Below, in pieces: positions 13,428 through 25,019 of a stretch of DNA of 64,000 nucleotides (position 1 is its first letter; every line of letters begins with the position of its first letter). This DNA is from Amphirosellinia nigrospora (lineage: Eukaryota; Ascomycota; Sordariomycetes; Xylariales; Xylariaceae). Made by a program: the position numbers and the translations under genes. Below the pieces are notes generated by a model. That model did not search any database. It saw nothing but the letters and a program-made list of their open reading frames with translations, and was not told where the DNA came from. The stretch spans positions 12,596,193 through 12,660,192 of the forward strand of contig SCHM01000001.1 in assembly GCA_004123355.1 (NCBI GenBank), in the 5' to 3' direction.

Positions 13428-14572
13428 ATGGTTCGCGTGGGAGCAGTGCAAGCTGAGCCGGTTTGGCTCGACCTCGACGGTAGCGTCGACAAAACGATCT
13501 CGCTTATCAAAAGTGCCAGTGCAGATGGGGTGCAGGTATTGGGATTTCCCGAGGTCTGGATTCCAGGGTACCCATGGTGGAGCTGACCGACCCTCCCATT
13601 GGTGTCTGAAGCTAACGCCAACTTGCCTCTCACCTAGTCCATGGTGGACGTCTAGCGTCATCGAGAACACCCATATCATTCATGAGTACATGGCAAATTC
13701 TATGCCACGTGATTCCGCTCAGATGCGACGCATCCAAGCCGCCGTCAAGGAAGCAGGACTATTTGTCGTGCTTGGGTATAGTGAAAGAGATGGGGGAAGC
13801 TTGTATAATAGGCGCAGTCGTTCATCCTCGCCCGAAGGGAGATAGTTCCCATCGCCGCAAGATCAAGCCAACCCATATAGAGCGTACGATATGGGGGAGG
13901 GACAAGCAGAATCTCTCAAATGCGTGGTCCCGTCGCAGTTCGGTAAAATCGGTGCACTGAATTGCTGGGCACTTACAGCCCCTACTTCGATACTACGAAT
14001 ACTCTCAAGGAGTACAAATTCATGTAGCAAGGTACGAATTCTTTCTCCTCGCCATTTTGATCTCAATCCCTGATCGAGTGTGATAGTTGGCCGGCAGAAT
14101 TTGAGATGCCGGACCCTAAGAAGATTGCATGGCTCTATCATGAAACGGGGAGGCCAGCTACCGCGCCTCACAATTCATGGCCATTGAAGGCCAATGTTTC
14201 GTCTTGGTTGCATCACAAATCCTCACAGAGAAGAATTTAGAGAAAAACAATCTCTCTGGTAACCCTGTTACTAAAACAGTAAGAATCCCATCCCGTTACG
14301 GTTGAGGCAGAGGCAGAGGCTAAGGTCAAACCCGCAAAAACTAGCCCGGAGGTGGTTTCTCTATGATATTCGGACCAGATGGCAAACCATTGTGTGAGCC
14401 GCTGGGTAATGGTGATGAAGGAATCTTGACCGCTGATGTCGACCTGCGCGACATCGACTACCCTAAGGCGTTCATTGACGTGGTTGGGCATTACGCTCGG
14501 CCTGATCTGCTAAGTTTACTAGTTAACCCAAAAGTGGATAAACATGTAACGGAGATTGGCGAAATGAGCTAA
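13428..14572 (+). CDS. Nitrilase (aliphatic/arylacetonitrilase type, carbon-nitrogen hydrolase)
   Basis: Nitrilases hydrolyse R-CN to a carboxylic acid plus ammonia using a Glu-Lys-Cys triad. All three sites can be seen: Glu42 in [12 protein letters not shown], Lys in [12 protein letters not shown], and Cys in GALNCW. The context [13 protein letters not shown] is diagnostic of true nitrilases rather than amidases. A later [16 protein letters not shown] block and GILTADVDL match the C-terminal half. Introns are inferred at about 13574-13638, about 14032-14090 (GTACGA...TAG) and about 14270-14362 (GTAAGA...CTAG). The frame slips at several points (near 13800-13860, 13950 just after the catalytic Cys, and 14150), yet flanking protein remains family-like. 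The same type of slip affects most long genes in this window. The gene is convergent with the regulator 83 bp away and divergent from the permease. Confidence 0.85.
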
Positions 14573-14654
14573 CAACGCCTTGACAAAGAACGAAGTGGTC
14601 GCTATCATGTACTGGCATAGGGCTGGCTCAAGATTTGTGGCGAGCTCTCTCTTT

Positions 14655-16362
14655 TTAAATAAACCAGGGAGCGGTTAAATTGAGATCAATGGTATCCCAC
14701 CACTTTAGACTGCCGGTCCGGCCAGAATCTGCCTGCAGATCTTGTTGTTTCCAAAACGACTCAATGATATGCCTCAGAACAAATACGTTTCCAATGTGTC
14801 TCTCTTCATCCATACGATCAAGCGTCCGTAGTATAATGATTCTCTGATCATCAGTCTCTGTTTCGCAGCCGATAACAAAAAGTGGCCACGGGCTTGTGCA
14901 GACTTCCAACCTGCCAAGCTCATCCAATGCTTGTTGTAGAAACCCGACTTCACCTCCTGAGAGGGTTCAGTGCTACCGACCCTGTGTAGATAGAGAAAGG
15001 TAGCGATCCGGTACAGCTCGGCTGTAGCTAACGTCCTCGCGCGGTCGTATGTAGATAGACGCTGCTCGTGCCTTGGATCCAATCGCTGGGTCATCAAAGT
15101 AATCTTGCTCTGGAGTGCTTCATACTCAAGGGCTCTGTTAGACCTTTTTTGGTCAGGGAATGCCGCAAGGTCCCCGCTGAGTTCCATGGCGCGCCATTTA
15201 TTCACGTGGCTGATGACCTCCATGACTTCAACAGAGCATCCTAGAGAGCCGATGATCTGCTATGTGGTCAGTTTCGTCATTTACATGCAGAGGTCTATGC
15301 CGACATACTATTGAGGTATCGAAATTAGTGTTGCGTAAAAGGCGGAGGGAAGCAGGGCCGTAAGGCCACTGTCTAAGTGGTTGGCTGAAGCCACCAAGGA
15401 CTTCATGGTATAAAAACCACGTATAGAGAAACTTGTAGTCCAGGTGTCCGTTGTGTATACCAGCTAGCTGGTGGAGGATCTTCTGAGCTCCATAGAGATG
15501 TAAGGTCCAATTACCTTCTGTTTCGTCAAAAACCTGTTAATCATTAGCCTATGTGCGTGTGATGGATTTTAACGTGCCACCTTACATTGTACACGCAGAG
15601 CATCATAGAAGTCGCCAGTTGCGTTTCCGTAGTACCAAATGACTCGGTTGACAATGAAGAAGATAGTGATCTGATTGCCTCGGCTTTGTAGGCAAAAGCG
15701 TGTTCAGGCCCCATAAATGGAAAGCGGAAACGGCTAATATGGCGTTTCGAAGACCATGGGAAGCCTCGCCCAGACTAGTTAGAGCCATAGGGATTAGATC
15801 ATCTCGGAATCCATTATTGACATTAATAGTTGAGATCATCTGCGAAAGTTTGTCGTGGTCTGGGAAATGTATTAGACAAATATAATGGGGTTGGGGGCAA
15901 GGTTCTATGCATTGCCATACAATATCTCATAAGATGGGACTCCCGCTCCGGGAACTTTGGAAGTAGTGGCATGCTCCTGACCGGCCGTTGCTGACCGCGA
16001 AGAAGCAACAGTTCATTCAGCACCAGCAGCCCCTTTCCGCTGTGCATGAGGTCCTCATAGGTCATATTTAGAAACTGCTCCCATAGTTCGCGGGATTGTG
16101 TGGACTAGAATGGACTGCTCGGTCTGGAACTCGGCTTCCTCTGCGTCGACCATCCGGTTGATCCGGCCAGGCAAGGCGGATGCCGTAGCCCAAACATTCT
16201 CTGCCGGTTCGGAGGCAATTATTACAAGCCGGGTACCCGCGATCACAACCTATCTTCCGCTCTTGAACGCACGCGGTGAGTGGGTCTCTTTATTTTCAGG
16301 GGAGAGCGTGGGTACTCACTCTTACAAGTCCAACAGCCTTGCGTCCGTCTTACAGTCTCCAT
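14655..16362 (-). CDS. Zn2Cys6 transcription factor with Fungal_trans_2 domain
   Basis: This is a probable pathway-specific nuclear regulator. Exon 1 (16320-16362) and exon 2 (from 16261) join across a 58-bp intron to give a binuclear zinc cluster, CWTCKKRKIGCDRGYPACNN followed by CLRTGREC, with six correctly spaced cysteines near residues 10-40. Downstream are a typical fungal regulator middle region (WEQFLNMTYEDLM, ILAVSAFHLWG, MMLCVYN|VFDETEGNW across another intron at about 15535-15588) and the hallmark C-terminal PWPLFVIGCETETDDQR block of Fungal_trans_2. The frame slips near 15705 and near 14955. The gene ends 83 bp from the nitrilase stop in convergent orientation, and the two may be functionally linked. 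The target genes are unknown. Confidence 0.85.
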
Positions 16363-18241
16363 GGTATAATATGATTAGAAGGTGGCGAAGCTTAGAATAG
16401 AACGAGTCGCACGGCTAGTATTAAAGCCTGAGGCCTTGCATGTTTAAGAGACTTGGATGATTTGAGTATGACGAGGCTGAACAGAAGCCCCCACCGGTAT
16501 AGGATTGTTGTACGGGGTATATACTTCTGTCTGTGGTGATGGTATTTAGGGGGCGAGCTAATAATATCTAACGATGCGTAGACCTGCGTCTCGATATTTG
16601 TGTTAACTAGTTCTAGAATCTGCCATCATGATGAAAGTCATGGCGACGGCTTTTGGATTTATCGACCAAAATAGGCAATGGCAACACTGCGCTTCTGCTT
16701 ACCGTGGTCGGCCTCTGATCGTGTCAAACCGATGGAGGGAAGAACGATGGGGCGGACAGCGTCTCTGAAGAAAAGAGGAGGTGTGCATTTTCCCCCGCCA
16801 ATGAGACCGGGGCTAGCGTGGGTGGCTTTTTGATTTGCTGGCACGGTCAAATCCCGAAAGACCACACCCCAACCACAAGGAAAGTGATGTTAGGACGTGG
16901 GATGTTCCCTTGTGCAGCTCATACGATTCTTGGATATATTGTACTCTGGTAGGGACAGCTGTAGGGTGATAATTATAGCGCGCTTATCTACATAGGACCA
17001 CAAGCCAGATATGCCTTACAGCATACGTGCACGGCGTCCTCTAACATGAGGGAGATGCCAAGCAGCGTCATAGGCAGCCTGTATCGTACATGCAGCGGTT
17101 CGGCGACTATAGGGTGGAAGGGGGTACTGCTGTGTACGGCGGTATACGATCATGTAGAACGACGAGTGGCTGGCTGGCGAACTCCCTCACGTAACTGCGA
17201 CGTACTTTGGACACAGGCCTGCTTTCGACATAGTCTGCTGACGACCAGCCATCCGTCATGGTGTTCTGCGTCACCCAGACGAGTGCAACCATGTAGAGAT
17301 GACAGCCAAACAAACCCCTGCGTTCCCATCGACAGGGCGTCAGCACCCTAGCTCATCACGAACACATTGCCACTGTTCTGGGTGTGATAGTAGGGTGGTA
17401 CCATACTATAACTCCGAGAAACACCGGTCTGTGCCAGCTTCTAGGCCTCTCGCCTGTGAGGATACTGCATGAGAGAATTCCATTGTTCTGGAAAAGGTAG
17501 GAGTGTGCAGAAGGCGGCGGATGGGTGTTGGGCTGAGAGGTAGGTAGTGAGATAAATAGGTAGAAGCGGTAGAGGGAGGGAGGCATGAAATAGTAGATAC
17601 TAACAGGCAATGTATTTACGGTTTACGGGCACTAACAACCAGGGGATGCGGTATTTGCGATAGGATAACGAATGCTTTGCTGGGGAGAAGTTGAAGGTGA
17701 GAGCTGTCACTCAGAAAAGAAAACGTCGTTTGTTAGCCGGATTGATTCAGGGTCTTCTGTAGTCTACCGGAAGTAGCGGTGTTAATGGTTGTTGGGTCTG
17801 GTCTTTGGATCCGTCGGCGTTTAGAAACGCCAGGAAATCAGAAGCCAAAGGCAGCTTGCGATAGGCACACACTAGCATAGGTACACTAATCGCGCTACAG
17901 AAACCGCCATGACCTACATAATGGGGAGCGCTAATAACGCTAATAACTCCCCGCTCTCCTGGGTCCTGTCTTGGGTCCCTAGACAAACTCGTGGAAGCTG
18001 GGCCCACAGTGAACGCATTCGGTAATGGCCGAGGTTCGATTCACATGTGCTCCTGGAATCTTGAGTCCGTCGATCCGAATACAAACACTCTCGTGAGTCG
18101 AAATACCAGCATACAAGAACCCGCACGTCCCTTTTGCTGTCGCCAACACTTTCCCCAGCTATTCCTAACCGATATCACCACTCAACCTACTATACCCTTA
18201 GCTATATAGCGTCTGCGCTTTTCGCGAAACTACTGAAGAAG
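16363..18241. other. Intergenic between regulator and SCP2 gene
   Basis: This is about 1.9 kb with no recognised gene on either strand. The short open frames present lack family motifs. The left part is the upstream region of the Zn2Cys6 regulator. The right part is the upstream region of the SCP2 gene, with a pyrimidine-rich stretch just before its start. Confidence 0.5.
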
Positions 18242-18759
18242 ATGGGTCTCGTCAATGGTGAGTTTCTGGCCCGAACACTGCATTTAGCGGCGCGATGCAC
18301 GAACAGAAGACTGACGCGCGACCGACAGATAAGTTTCCTGCTTCGGCAGCGTTTGATGTCATCAACAGCGCCTTAACTGCAAGCGAAGCCGACCGAAAAG
18401 ATGCCATCAAGCAAGGCAACGGTGTCTATGCTTTCACTCTGAAAAACAAGGCCGGTGAGACAGCAAGCTGGCACATCGACCTGAAGGAGAAGGGCGCCGT
18501 GGGCACTGGCTTGGGGGAAAAACCCAATGGTGAGTTCTTCTTGCGCGACTTCGCAGATGATGTTTGCCCAAGCTGACAAATTATCGTTATCATAGTTACT
18601 CTCTCGCTCTCTGACGAGGACTTCTCTAAGCTTGTCGCCGGGCAGGCCAATGCTCAGCGATTGTTCATGTCTGGGAAACTGAAGGTCAAGGGCGACGTGA
18701 TGAAGGCTACTAAGCTCGACCCTGTCTTGAAGAAGGCTCAGACCAAGGCTAAACTATAG
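18242..18759 (+). CDS. SCP2 sterol/lipid-carrier domain protein, peroxisomal
   Basis: This is a small single-domain SCP2 protein of about 125 residues, a family that binds fatty acyl-CoAs and sterols in peroxisomes. Exon 1 (18242-18257, MGLVN), exon 2 (18329-18529) and exon 3 (18596-18759) join at GT...AG sites without any frame problem. Family features include KFPASAAFDVINSAL, the YAFTLKNKAGETASWHIDLK beta region and the C-terminal MSGKLKVKGDVMKATKLDPV block. The protein ends in AKL, a canonical type-1 peroxisomal targeting signal. The length matches the stand-alone SCP2/POX18 group of fungi. This is one of the few genes in the window with no frame break. Confidence 0.92.
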
Positions 18760-19942
18760 ACCTGCTTGGTTTCACTCTTTGCATTACCGGGTCGAATTGG
18801 ACAAAAGTAGGCTTGATTGGCAGGGTCTGATCAATCCGTGTATATTTTAATTAGGCATATCCATGGATGTTTACGGAGTATATGTATAGCCGATACCGCA
18901 TTTCCATTGATATCCCATCATGGATGGTCTCGTCGCCATTATCAATTCTCTTGATGCGATGCGTTCTCTTATAGCTCGTCCTCAATTGGACTTCATTACG
19001 CATCGAATTCAGGCATTGTTGAATTCATGTCTACATGTTTTCGGCAGCCTGGGGTCCTCGAGAAGAATATCCGTAGAAGTTTAATGCGACCAATACTCCT
19101 TACCATTTCCTTCGTGAGTATTGTTATCGTCGACGTCATACTCACTGTGACTGCGCGCGTCTTGGCGATCGCAACTACAAGGTCACATTACCGCGCTCGG
19201 CAGCCTACATAATATACAGATAGATACCGAGGAATACATGAGGTCGGCACGAATCAAATGGACGAACGGTAAGCAGCGAGGTAGCGCATAGGTAGCACAA
19301 TCAAATGCAAGGCAAACAGACTGTACCGGATCTACATGTACCTTAGGTATCTATGCCCGTCCGCTGGGGTGCCTAAGGCATTAGGTGGTAAGTATGCAAG
19401 GGAGGAACCACGTGACGTCCCCTTCCCTTCCCTCCCCTTCTCGACGGACGCGCGTGGGGCAAAACAAAAAAACAGGCGGCTGACTAGATCCTGCTAGCTG
19501 TTCTCTGCTGCCCAAGCAACCTATCACGCCTTTCCCTCTCTCCTACCTACACCAGGTAGATTTGTATGACGGCCCAAAAAAAACTGCCTGTCAATCCCTT
19601 GTCAAGGCCCGTCGAAAGCCTCTCTTCTTCATCCACGACGTGGGCATTATATCTCCCTCCTGCCTCTGTTAACTATCTGTCTCTTTGAAGCGTGTCATTT
19701 CGGCATTCTTCCTCCCCGACACTGCGGGCTGTTTTCGTATCCTTCTAAACCATTCCCGCTCCCCGTTCCCCATTCCCTTCCCCTTCCATACGCGCAACCG
19801 CCCACGCCAACGCCACTATTATCTTTCCACTAGACGCGCCCTCGAGCCGTGCGCGCTCGTCGCATACATCGCGTACATCACCGTACCATCCCCTCCTCTC
19901 ACCTACACCGAAACGGACTGTGCACCCCGTCTCGCCTACATC
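18760..19942. other. Intergenic and 5' leader of the nucleoporin gene
   Basis: No gene is seen. The last ~500 bp before the nucleoporin ATG are strongly C/T-rich, as is common for promoters and untranslated leaders of constitutively expressed filamentous-fungal genes. An upstream open frame starting near 19685 continues through the leader but has no conserved features. Confidence 0.5.
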
Positions 19943-22900
19943 ATGAGTTTCAATAGCACGCCCTACAAGTCACGCCCGCCCCGGGGCAGCTGGGCTCGAC
20001 TCCTTTCCGTTCTAGCTCGGCGAGCAAATTCCGATCCTCCCTCGTCCCTTCGAGCCGGCCATCGCCCGCCCGCGCCTCCCACACCCCAATCAAACTTACC
20101 AAAACCTCGACTAGCGCTCGCGATCTGTTTCGCACGGCTAGCCCGCGCCCTCAACGCACCACGGAGTTTACCCCAGATCTCCCTGCCGAAGTGACTCGGC
20201 CCCGCGCAAGCGTGCGCAAGTTTGCTCCGCGTAAAAGCGTATCTACTGGCATGGCGAACACTGCCTCTACCGAACCCTTCAAGATGAGGATCCCCTCGCC
20301 TGACCCCGATCTTACCGGTCAAGCTTTGGCTAGGGAGATACCAGACGACCCGAATCGTACAGGTTCGATTTATGCTGATCAGTTCCTCGCTCACAAATGC
20401 CCATCGCACTTTGACGAGATTCAACGTCGCCAGTTCTTCTGTATTCTCGATCTACGCAGACTCAAATATGCTGCTGACGAAATCTTCGCCAAGAAGGACT
20501 GGAAATTGAACATCTTGAATTTCGCAAAAGAGTATGAAAAGAGTCGAGGCCTGATCATGTTGCGGTATGGTCTATACGAGTTTAAGAGCATCAAACCGTC
20601 GAGTGAAGTGCTGAAGAAGTGGAGGATGGCTCATGGCCTACCTCTGGAGCCTGAAGAGGCCAACGGCGCAAGCCACCAGAAACCTCGAACGCCTGCCCCT
20701 GCTGGAGCGACGAAGCGGAAAGCGGAGGAAGAGTCAACGCCGAAAACTAACACTCTGATGGCGTCTACTGCCAACCAAAACAAACGTCGCAATGTCAACC
20801 ACGAGGCTGATAACGCTATCACCGGGCCTGCCCTATTTAAGAAGAGCAAGCGCAAGGCAGACGAGACAGGAGAGGTGGACGAGAACAAGCCCAATAAGCA
20901 GCAGAAATCCACCCCTTCCACGGCAACATCGTTGTTTGAAAGTATTATCAACAAACCGCGGGATCATGGTGCTTCTCCCTCCAAAGCGGTTTCCCAGAGC
21001 CCCTCGATCTTTGGTGTCTCGAAGCCTAAGGACTTGCAAGCCACGAGCTTTGCCACCAAAGCCAACCCGTTTAAGCAAGCTGATAGCAGCTTGCTCTTTG
21101 GTACGCCCAAAACGAGCACTACCGACATCCCCTCCGGATCAGTGCTTTCAAGTCATAAGATTGGGTCAACACCCACGACAAACACGGGTAACATATTCAG
21201 TTACTTGCCAGAAAGCTCTGCGAATAGTAGCGGGGATGAGGATGACGACGATGATGACCGTGAGACCGACGATGAACAAGAACAGAATTCAGAAAACCAA
21301 GGCCCAAGTGCCGCTGTTAGTACAGATACAAGCACTCCGCCTCTACAGAATGGACCCTCATTGTTTGGTGCCAGCAAGACGAGCACCGCTTCCAATATTT
21401 TTGGCGGGCTGCCAAAACCTGCAGACCAAAGTACCAAAGGTGGTCTATTCGGCCGCGTCTCGATGGGGGCTAACGGCCAACCAGTTCGGGCGAGTCCTGG
21501 TCCGGATGAAAAGCAGGACAGCTCTGTGAAACAACCCTCAACTACTGATGAGACACCGGCCAAAAAGCCAGGCGATTACACATTCGATCCAACCACCACC
21601 CCGATATCTTTCGGGAAACCAGCACTCGATGTTTCAAAATCTTCACGTACAGCAGACTTGGGACCCAACACAAAGTCTAACGCGTCTGAGCCCAAGAAAC
21701 CTGCCTCTATCTTCGGAGTCAGTAGTCAACCTAGCTCCGGGCCTGCACCAAACACGCCTAGTTTGTTTGGGTCTTCGGGTACAGTGAAATCTAAACCATC
21801 TGAAGCACCCGTTTCCATTTTCAGCACACCTTCGCCTGCTACTACTTCCAGCATTTTCGGCACACCCTCTAATACCACCGCGCATGCAGCATTTGGACGC
21901 GGTGAGCAGACAACTGATGTATCTTCTACCACTAAGAAACAAGCCGTCGGTATCTTTGGTAAACCGGCAGTCAGTGCCTCTACCACATCTGAGTCCAAGA
22001 CACCTATCAGCAGCGCCGATGACAAGACCACTTCAAGTGCCTCTGGCACTGAAAACAAGATGCCAAGCATTTTCGACAAGTCTTTCATTGCCGATAATGC
22101 GGCTCAGGCCAAGACGCTCTCTGACAGTTTAAAGGCATCACCAGATCTTTTTAGTCGTAACTCAAATCCATTATTCAACAGCACCAAAGACCAAGCCAAA
22201 CAGCAAACCCCAAGCATTTTCGACAAGTCGTTCATTGAGAATAATGCGGCCCAGGTTAAGAAATTACCTGACACCCCTCAACCTTCGCCGGATCTCTTTA
22301 GTCGTGGATCAAACCCGTTATTTGGTTCTACGGGTGCCATAAAGACCAACGGAACTACTTCCGCAGATACTAAGCCTATTTTTGGCCAGACGGAGAAACC
22401 AGGCTCTTCAACTGCAGCTTCCAATAATGGAAAGTTACAGACGCCAAAGGATGGTGGTAAAGAGAGCACAGGATCGCTTCTGGGACAGAAAGCCCTTGCT
22501 TCCTCTTCAACAGCATCGATTTTCGATCAGCAGGCAGGCTCTAAACTTGCTGCACCTAGTTCAACATTATTTGGACAAAAGAAGCCAGAAGAATCTGCCA
22601 AAGCTGTCACACCCAGTTCATCAATATTTGGGCAAATGAAGCCAGAAGAACCTACCAAAGCTGTCGCACCCAGTTCATCAATATTTGGACAGAAGAAGCC
22701 AGAAGAACCTGCCAAAGCTGTCGCACCCAGTTCATCAATATTTGGACAGAAGAAATTAGAAGAACCTGCCAAAGCTGCCGCACCCAGTTCATCAATATTT
22801 GGACAAAAGAAATTAGAAGAACCTGCCAAAGCTGTCGCACCCAGTTCATCAATATTTGGACAAAAGAAATTAGAAGAACCTGCTAAACCGAGCATCTTTG

Positions 22901-24049
22901 GCAGCACCCCAACGGCGCCGAGCCCAATTTTCAGTTTTGGGGCCCAGCCAAATTCGAACGCAGCCCCCCAATCACCATCAATCAGCTTCGGCGCCCCTGC
23001 GATCCCTGGCCCATCCGTTTCCTTTGGTGCTCCGAACTCTCAAGCAAATGGAGGTGACTCTAAGAAGGTCGGTTTCCAGTTTGGGAACTCGGGACCGGTT
23101 GGAGTCTCTAGCTCGTTCACATTTGGTCAGGACTCGTCAGCCGGATCTGGCTTCACATTCACTGCAGGCGCAAATAAGCAAACAATCAACAATCCATTTG
23201 CAACGCCGCAACCTAATGCTCAACCACCGGCGCCTGTGTTTGGGGCAATTCATCTACAACACCATCTTCTAGTTTTAACTTTAGTTTTTCCCAACCATCG
23301 TCTACTCCCAAACCTGCGCCGTCTTCTCAAGGTGGCAGTTTATTTGGAGGCCCTGCCGTCAATAACGGTGCGCCAAGCGTCAGTTTCACGCATGCCTCTT
23401 CAAGCCAGAATTATTCGGACGTCAAGTTCCCGAAATCGTCAGCAATGAACTCATTCGGCCATTTACAATCTGGCGAGGGATCCATAATGGGCAGTAAGTT
23501 GTCTTTGCGTTGTACGTAATACAACAAATAAACTAATCCTCTATAGATTCTTCATTTCCTGCGCCGTCTAGTATAGGGACAACACCAGTGAACGGTACAC
23601 CTGAACCTCAATCCCCTCGTGAGGACGGAGGAGAGGCGCCGCAAGAGCAGATTAAGCTCACCGACGGTGGACCAGGCGAAGAGGATGAGATTATTCTTCA
23701 CGAGGTTCGGGCCAAGGCTGTCCAGTATATCCCAGTGCAGAAAGGAGATGAAGATGAGGCCAAGTCGCCATGGTCTACTCGAGGCGTGGGACCACTTCGC
23801 GTTCTCAAGAATAAGTCAACAGGGGCTGTGCGAATCTTGTTACGAGCGGAGCCGAGAGGACATATTGCTATGAACAAGACGATCCTCTCCGACGTGGAAT
23901 ACAAGGCGCAAGATAAGACAGTCAAGTTGGTAGCCGCCAGCGACGACGGCTCAGCCCTGGAGACGTGGCTCCTGCAGGTAAAGAAGCCAAATTTCGCAGT
24001 CGAATTGGCGGGTGTGCTGGAAGCAAACAAAATTGCCAACAAAAAGTGA
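19943..24049 (+). CDS. nup2: FG-repeat nucleoporin Nup2/Nup61 with C-terminal Ran-binding domain
   Basis: This mobile nuclear-basket nucleoporin takes part in importin-alpha/Ran recycling. The N-terminus begins MSFNSTPYKSRPP and continues in the next frame as GQLGSTPFRSSSASKF. A conserved helical block follows (FLAHKCPSHFDE, QFFCILDLRRLKYAADEIFA, GLIMLRYGLYEFK), then a long Ser/Thr/Pro-rich region with FG, SIFG and SLFG motifs, and at the end a RanBP1-type domain (EIILHEVRAKAVQY, GPLRVLKNKSTGAVRILLRA, NFAVELAGVLEANKIANKK). One intron, 23494-23546, joins GSIMG|NSSFPAP. The total is about 1350 residues. Single-base slips near 19980 and 23247 (a lost A restores GANSS) break the frame, while the protein stays FG-nucleoporin-like on both sides. 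It is convergent with spermidine synthase. Confidence 0.9.
22556..22890 (+). repeat. 57-bp tandem repeat in the nucleoporin FG region
   Basis: About six consecutive 19-residue units of the form PSSSIFGQKKxEEPAKAVA lie in frame within the FG region. The inner copies are nearly identical at DNA level, which suggests recent unit duplication. Each unit carries one SIFG (SLFG-class) motif, so copy number changes the number of karyopherin-docking motifs. Confidence 0.9.
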
Positions 24050-25019
24050 GAGTAGGAAAAGAATATAGGCGACAGCTCACTATATCGTGTGCGTTATTCC
24101 AATCGCACATAAGTAAGCAAGTATATGGGAGCAGTTGCCGTCTATAATGGAAACGTTGTCTTACGTCTGTATTTATTATACCTTCAGCATTTGTCAAGCG
24201 GGAATAGTGGCATAAGAAGATGACACTTTTTGGGTTTTCGCATACAAAAATAGGGTGTTGGTCGGTTTGTCTGGTTTTGTGGAATTCCCCTTTTATGACT
24301 GATCTCACCTCAGTTACCTATCATAGGTACATGTACGGTACGCAGGGGGCATAATAGCTGTCACTTGCAAGGCAGAAATGCTGCAGCCGTATGCATAGCG
24401 CTACAAATACCAGCTACGTATGTTCCTGTTCCGAGATCAGTTTATCTTTACTTGCGATGTTCTCTGATGTCGGACTGAATTCTGCTACGTAAATAGACAT
24501 AGGGATATTAATACCTACCTCTGATAATGAGGAGCTTGCCCAGAGAAAGAGAGAGAGAGAGAAGTCACTGCGGAGGTAGACTTCCCCGTGCTGTGCGTTG
24601 CATGTGAGAGAGATTTCGTAATGCGAACTAATCATCTTTGATATATTGATGAAATGAGTAGGTCTTTTCAACTCTGTTTAGTTCTCTTCATGTCAAGCAC
24701 ATACGAGAAGCGAGCGGAAGCAGTGCGTTGAATTCATTTCATTCCATTCCATAAGATCCTTCCTTGTTTTTTCCCTTCCTTCCAAGGACCGGCGTCTATC
24801 ATCCCATCCAGACCAACTCTATTTAATTTTTTGAGGGGGGCTTCCACCCCATCGCTCCACATTGCAATTGCCCTGGTCAACACCTTTTCAATTTCATCCC
24901 TCTCAAATTCGTGGTGTGAATTCATTCATTCATATCCCTTACCCCAAAATCTATCGTATCTCCATCCCAAGATCTGACCTGCTCCGATCGAAATCCTCCC
25001 TCGTCTACTTTACCTTACT
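24050..25019. other. Intergenic between convergent nucleoporin and spermidine synthase
   Basis: This is about 1 kb holding the 3' ends of two convergent genes. No gene is recognised. A (GA)n run lies at about 24544-24564. Confidence 0.55.

Noticed and set aside
20792-21563. Long overlapping open frames on both strands inside the nucleoporin
   Set aside because: They are shadows of the Ser/Pro/Thr-rich coding sequence and have no family motif.
22527-22907. Minus-strand open frame with six internal repeats
   Set aside because: It is the antisense of the 57-bp tandem repeat in the nucleoporin; the sense strand gives recognisable FG units.
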